Positions 6,914 to 10,084 of a stretch of 10,084 nucleotides of DNA are shown in pieces; positions within the stretch are counted from its first letter, which is position 1, and each line of letters opens with the position of its first letter. Under the pieces are notes generated by a model, which was given only the letters and a program-made list of their open reading frames with translations, was not told the DNA's origin and did no database searches. The position numbers were made by a program, and so were the translations under genes. Origin of the DNA: an uncultured Lachnospiraceae bacterium (GTDB taxonomy: Bacteria; Bacillota; Clostridia; Lachnospirales; Lachnospiraceae); NCBI GenBank assembly GCA_949935685.1, contig CATLGN010000035.1:1-10084 (forward strand), in the 5' to 3' direction.

Positions 6914-8320
6914 ATGGTTTTCAGCAGTTTTACATTTCTGTTTTATTTTCTGCCTGCATTTCTGCTGGTATATTTTCTGGCGCCTGCTTCCTGGAAAAAT
7001 GCGGTATTGTTTGCCGCCAGTCTGATCTTCTATTATAATGGTGTCAAAGAGCATCCCTGTTATATGATATTGATTCTGCTGTCTGTCGCCGTGAACGATG
7101 TGGCTGCGCGGGGAATCGCACGCTGTGGGAAAAAACGGGGACGGCGTATGTGGCTGGCCGGCGGCATGTCATGGAATATCGGCAGTCTGTTTGTATTTAA
7201 GTATCTGGATTTTCTGAGCGGTAATCTGAATCTGTTGTCCGACAAGCTGGACATGGGCGTGCATGTGCCGATGGCGCGGCTTGCGCTGCCGCTCGGCATC
7301 AGCTTTTATACATTTCAGATCAGTTCGTACCTGTTTGACGTTTACCGGAAAAGGATTCCGGCGGAGCGTTCGTTTCTGACACTGGGAACATATCTGTGTA
7401 TGTTTCCGCAGTTGATTGCGGGACCGATTGTCACCTACAGTCAGATACGGGAAAGGCTGCGCAGCCGGGCGCATTCTTTTGGGAATGTGGAGGAAGGGAT
7501 GCGGACGTTTACGGTTGGGCTGGCGTTTAAGGTGCTGCTTGCCAATCGGGTCGGCAATCTGTGGACGCAGGTGAATACGATCGGTTTTGAAAGCATTTCC
7601 TGTCCGCTGGCGTGGATGGGCATTGCGGCCTATTCGTTTCAGATCTATTTTGATTTTTACGGTTATTCGCTGATGGCAAAGGGGCTCGGCCGGATGATGG
7701 GCTTTGCCTTTCCGGATAATTTTCACCATCCGTATCTGTCCCGTTCCATGACAGAGTTCTGGCGGCGGTGGCATATGACGCTTGGCGGCTGGTTCCGGGA
7801 ATACGTCTATATCCCGCTTGGAGGCAACCGGAGCCATCCGTATCGGAATCTGTTTCTGGTGTGGATGCTGACCGGACTGTGGCATGGGGCGAGCTGGAAT
7901 TTTGTTCTGTGGGGATTCGTGCTTTTTGTGCTGATTCTGTTGGAAAAATGCGGGATTAAGAAGTTCTTTGACCGCCTGCCGGCTTTGGGGCATCTGTATA
8001 TGCTTTTTGCCATTCCGCTGACATGGCTTGTGTTTGCGGTCCCCGACCTGAAGCAGCTTGCCGTTTATCTGGGGCGGCTGGCACCGCTGACAAGGCCGGC
8101 GGACGGTACTGTATTTCAGGGGGATTTCCTGAAGTACGGGAGCGATTATTTTCTGCCGCTGGCAGCCTCGCTTTTGTGCTGCAGCGGTTTGCCGGAAAAG
8201 TGGTATGAGGCACGAAAATACACATTCCCGGCGACGCTGGCTTTGGTTGTCTTGTTTTGGGCGTGTGTGTATTGTATGTATCTGGGTCTGGACGACCCGT
8301 TTCTGTATTATCAATTCTAA
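6914..8320 (+). CDS. MBOAT-family membrane O-acyltransferase (AlgI/PatA/DltB-like)
   Basis: This is a polytopic membrane protein of 468 residues from the chosen ATG. Members of this family move acyl groups, commonly acetyl, from a cytoplasmic donor across the membrane to an extracellular polymer. The protein starts directly with a hydrophobic segment (FSSFTFLFYFLPAFLLVYFL), and many further membrane segments follow. Family marks are LPLGISFYTFQ (125-135), PQLIAGPI (165-172), FDFYGYSLMAKGLGRMMG (246-263), EFWRRWHMTLGGWFREY (281-297) followed by VYIPLGGNR, and TGLWHGASWNFVLWG, whose His324 corresponds to the conserved MBOAT histidine. Length and motifs fit the AlgI type better than DltB, which is usually shorter. 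No dlt, alginate or capsule genes flank it. The SGNH partner gene lies 13 bases downstream. The acyl group and acceptor cannot be told from the sequence. Confidence 0.93.
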   Translation: MVFSSFTFLFYFLPAFLLVYFLAPASWKNAVLFAASLIFYYNGVKEHPCYMILILLSVAVNDVAARGIARCGKKRGRRMWLAGGMSWNIGSLFVFKYLDFLSGNLNLLSDKLDMGVHVPMARLALPLGISFYTFQISSYLFDVYRKRIPAERSFLTLGTYLCMFPQLIAGPIVTYSQIRERLRSRAHSFGNVEEGMRTFTVGLAFKVLLANRVGNLWTQVNTIGFESISCPLAWMGIAAYSFQIYFDFYGYSLMAKGLGRMMGFAFPDNFHHPYLSRSMTEFWRRWHMTLGGWFREYVYIPLGGNRSHPYRNLFLVWMLTGLWHGASWNFVLWGFVLFVLILLEKCGIKKFFDRLPALGHLYMLFAIPLTWLVFAVPDLKQLAVYLGRLAPLTRPADGTVFQGDFLKYGSDYFLPLAASLLCCSGLPEKWYEARKYTFPATLALVVLFWACVYCMYLGLDDPFLYYQF

Positions 8321-8326
8321 AGAGGA
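8321..8326 (+). promoter_or_regulatory. Ribosome binding site fixing the SGNH-protein start
   Basis: AGAGGA begins directly after the acyltransferase stop codon, 7 bases before the ATG at 8334. The frame is open back to an ATG at 8205, but that start would overlap the acyltransferase by 116 bases and would put 43 charged, non-signal-like residues before the membrane anchor. Confidence 0.75.
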
Positions 8327-8333
8327 AAGTTGT

Positions 8334-9206
8334 ATGGGGAGGAAACAAGGGGAGCGGCACTTTTACACGCTGCTGCTGGCGTCCAGTCTGCTCTGGGCGG
8401 CGGCAGTATGGGCGGCAGGACTGCTTCCGGCAGGGGAACCGGGATATGTTTCGAACCGATACCTGAGCGGTGGCGCGGTATTGCCAATGGCAGGTTATGC
8501 GGAGACGGGGAATGTGCCGGAAGCAGAGGCAGCTGCGGAAGAGACGGACAGCGCTGTGGCGCAGGACACAGCGGGGGAGGCAATGGAAACGGATGCGGAA
8601 ACGGAGGAGCCGGCTATGTACGAGGCGGCCGCTTCGTATTTTGATGACGCGTTGTTTATCGGGGATTCCCGCACGGTAGGGCTGCTGGAATACGGCGATC
8701 TGGGCGGGGCGGAAGTGGTGGCGGATTCCGGTATGAGCGTATATAAGATCTTTAACAGGAAGTTCGGGACCGTATCAGGAGAAAAGAAGCTTCTCGAAAC
8801 GGTTCTCTCGGAACGACAGTTTGGAAAGATCTATCTGATGATGGGCATTAACGAATTGGGGTACGATTTTGAGAATACGGTGTCAAAATATGATAAATTA
8901 TTGGAATGGCTGCGGGAACTGCAGCCGGATGCCATAATTTTTCTCGGCGCCAATTTACATATTACGGCGGAAAAATCGCAGTCGTCCCCGGTTTACACCA
9001 ATGAAAATATCGACCGTTTTAATCGTGCGCTGGCGCAGATGGCTGACGGACGGACGCTCTTTTATCTGGATGTAAACGAGCTTTTCGACGACGAGAACGG
9101 AACGCTGGCGGAGAACTATACAAGTGACGGCGTACATGTGCGCGGTAAATATTATCCGGAGTGGGTGGCGTGGATTTTGCGGCATGCGAGAAAGACAGAC
9201 GGGTGA
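8334..9206 (+). CDS. Membrane-anchored SGNH/GDSL-type hydrolase-fold protein, likely acyltransferase partner
   Basis: This is a 290-residue extracytoplasmic protein. A basic start (MGRKQGER) leads into one hydrophobic segment at about 10-31, a signal anchor or signal peptide, then an Ala/Glu-rich low-complexity linker (~61-100). The SGNH domain follows: block I FIGDSRTVG with S112 as the likely nucleophile, block III GINE with N173, and block V SDGVHV with D265 and H268 as the rest of the triad. The conserved block II glycine is plausibly in ADSGMSV (~130-136). All key residues are present, so it is probably active. Its position 13 bases after an MBOAT gene suggests it takes the acyl group handed over by that protein and places it on, or removes it from, a surface glycan, as in PatA/PatB-type pairs. 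The polymer is unknown, and a lipase or esterase role is an alternative. It is the last gene of its unit. Confidence 0.88.
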   Translation: MGRKQGERHFYTLLLASSLLWAAAVWAAGLLPAGEPGYVSNRYLSGGAVLPMAGYAETGNVPEAEAAAEETDSAVAQDTAGEAMETDAETEEPAMYEAAASYFDDALFIGDSRTVGLLEYGDLGGAEVVADSGMSVYKIFNRKFGTVSGEKKLLETVLSERQFGKIYLMMGINELGYDFENTVSKYDKLLEWLRELQPDAIIFLGANLHITAEKSQSSPVYTNENIDRFNRALAQMADGRTLFYLDVNELFDDENGTLAENYTSDGVHVRGKYYPEWVAWILRHARKTDG

Positions 9207-9238
9207 GGACGGAATTATGTAACATGCTGCGGCGGCAG

Positions 9239-9261
9239 AAAAAATGTCCGCCGCAGGCGGA
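9239..9261 (-). terminator. Probable terminator of the minus-strand DUF4397 gene
   Basis: Read on the minus strand, TCCGCC (9261-9256) and GGCGGA (9252-9247) form a 6-bp stem with a TGC loop. After CA comes a run of six T (complement of 9244-9239). It lies about 35 bases past the stop codon of the minus-strand gene. The same bases can join a competing 9-bp hairpin, 9227-9235 with 9248-9256. Confidence 0.5.
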
Positions 9262-9277
9262 AAAAATCCCGCGGAGT

Positions 9278-9297
9278 GCGCAGAGGCGCTTCTTTTT
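9278..9297 (+). terminator. Possible weak terminator of the MBOAT-SGNH unit
   Basis: GCGC (9278-9281) pairs with GCGC (9286-9289) over an AGAG loop, followed by TTCTTTTT (9290-9297 region). The stem is only 4 bp, and the T run overlaps the end of the convergent gene, so this is tentative. Confidence 0.3.
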
Positions 9298-10084
9298 AGT
9301 AGATGAGATCGCTTTCCAGCGGCAGAATCTGCAGGGCAGGGAACTGGTAAGCGAGACCGATAATATAGAGCGTATAGGTGACGCCGCTCATGACATTGAG
9401 CGTTGTGGAGTCCATAATGACAATGCGGGTGTTATTGCATTCCACATAGCCATTGGCCATGATAATGGCGTTGTTGTTTGTACAGGGCAATGCTTCGGAT
9501 ACGGAGACACGGTATGTGCCGCGGGAGACAGCAGAATAACCGGTCACGTCGTACTGGCTCAGGTTCTGGAATATACGCCCGTATTCCGACAGGAAAATAT
9601 CCACGGCGCCGCTGTTGGGAGACAGGTTTACCGCGCGCAGACAGCTCATATTCTGATAACTGCAGGGCGTATCGGTCAGGGCAAACAGAGTGATGCCGTC
9701 ACCGTCGTTTATTATGGATACGGTGTATGCACTCTGGCCGGAAAAGTTGATATAACGCTGGTATAATGTCTGGCCGGTTCGGGCGTTGGTGACTGTCACC
9801 AGTGTATTTTGGCTGCTGTCTTCCAGATAGTAGGGCGTAAAATTGCCGAACTGCATATTGTTGATCATCGTGCGGCTGCCGAGCCGGATATTGACGGCGG
9901 GCTGATTGACGGCCGCGTGCAGAAAACGGATGCTGGCGTCTTCGGAAGTACAGGGCGGACAGATTGTTTGGCCGGGGATGATAATGACGGATCCGCTGCC
10001 GCCGTTACTGCCGCCGCCTGTGCCCCCGGAGGGCGGCCCCCAGGAAGGGGTTTCGGGAGAAATGGGAGCTAACCCCGGATCGCT
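9296..10084 (-). CDS. DUF4397-like tandem-domain protein with Pro/Gly-rich segment (5' end outside window)
   Basis: The reading frame is open from the right edge to the TAA at 9298-9296, giving 262 visible residues. The ATG at 9868 is internal, since the frame and the domain continue upstream of it. Visible residues ~1-31 are rich in Pro, Gly and Ser (for example GGTGGGSNGGSGS), a flexible linker. Then come PGQTICPPC (C42, C45) and two similar beta-rich units: the first from about 50, with SIRFLHAAVNQPAVNIRLGS, and the second from about 147, with CLRAVNLSPNSGAVDIFLSE and later RGTYRVSVSE. The pattern H/N-A/L-x-P-x-x-x-x-V-D/N-I followed by a G-T-Y-x-V strand is that of DUF4397, a family of mostly exported proteins of unknown function. 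Six cysteines are visible. No membrane segment appears in this part. A surface or spore-coat location is plausible but only inferred. It is convergent with the SGNH gene. Confidence 0.8.
   Translation of the reverse strand, partial: SDPGLAPISPETPSWGPPSGGTGGGSNGGSGSVIIIPGQTICPPCTSEDASIRFLHAAVNQPAVNIRLGSRTMINNMQFGNFTPYYLEDSSQNTLVTVTNARTGQTLYQRYINFSGQSAYTVSIINDGDGITLFALTDTPCSYQNMSCLRAVNLSPNSGAVDIFLSEYGRIFQNLSQYDVTGYSAVSRGTYRVSVSEALPCTNNNAIIMANGYVECNNTRIVIMDSTTLNVMSGVTYTLYIIGLAYQFPALQILPLESDLIY

Noticed and set aside
8205..8333. Longer start for the SGNH protein at 8205
   Set aside because: It would overlap the end of the acyltransferase heavily, lacks a ribosome binding site, and hides the signal anchor. 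The ATG at 8334 has AGAGGA at proper spacing.
9161..9766. 201-codon plus-strand open frame at the right end
   Set aside because: It lies opposite the DUF4397 gene, whose minus-strand frame shows clear domain pattern and repeats. The plus frame has no recognisable motif and is an antisense shadow.

Overview
The window looks like a chromosomal segment of a Gram-positive anaerobe of the class Clostridia, most likely Lachnospiraceae or a close relative. This rests on family-level impressions: a T-box leader in front of pheST, AGGAGG-like ribosome binding sites, TTGACT/TATAAT-type promoters, the style of the chemoreceptor, and a moderate GC content with many AT-poor codons. Species cannot be assigned from the sequence alone.

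Layout, left to right. (1) Positions 1-891 hold the C-terminal signalling part of a methyl-accepting chemotaxis protein whose start lies before the window, followed by a strong intrinsic terminator (931-972). (2) The roughly 590-base gap before the next gene is mostly filled by a remarkable imperfect palindrome of about 395 bp (989-1387), with 36-bp perfectly complementary inner segments and 29-nt outer segments. It codes for nothing convincing and resembles a MITE-like or structured repeat element. (3) cysS (cysteinyl-tRNA synthetase) follows with its own extended -10 promoter. (4) A new promoter abuts the cysS stop codon and drives a canonical T-box leader with a UUC (Phe) specifier, then pheS and pheT, the two subunits of phenylalanyl-tRNA synthetase, closed by a hairpin terminator. 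(5) A two-gene unit encodes an MBOAT-family membrane O-acyltransferase and a membrane-anchored extracytoplasmic SGNH/GDSL-type protein, 13 bases apart. This is the usual arrangement for surface-glycan O-acylation. (6) Convergent to it, on the minus strand and running off the right edge, is a gene for a protein with a Pro/Gly-rich segment and two DUF4397-like repeats.

How the parts work together: cysS and pheST are housekeeping translation genes, with pheST controlled by the charging level of tRNA-Phe. The MBOAT/SGNH pair probably transfers acyl groups (commonly acetyl) across the membrane onto an extracellular polymer; the substrate is unknown. The DUF4397 protein is probably exported or on the cell or spore surface, but this is inferred only. 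No CRISPR array, transposase, phage gene, rRNA or tRNA was seen. The least explained item is the palindromic element at 989-1387.
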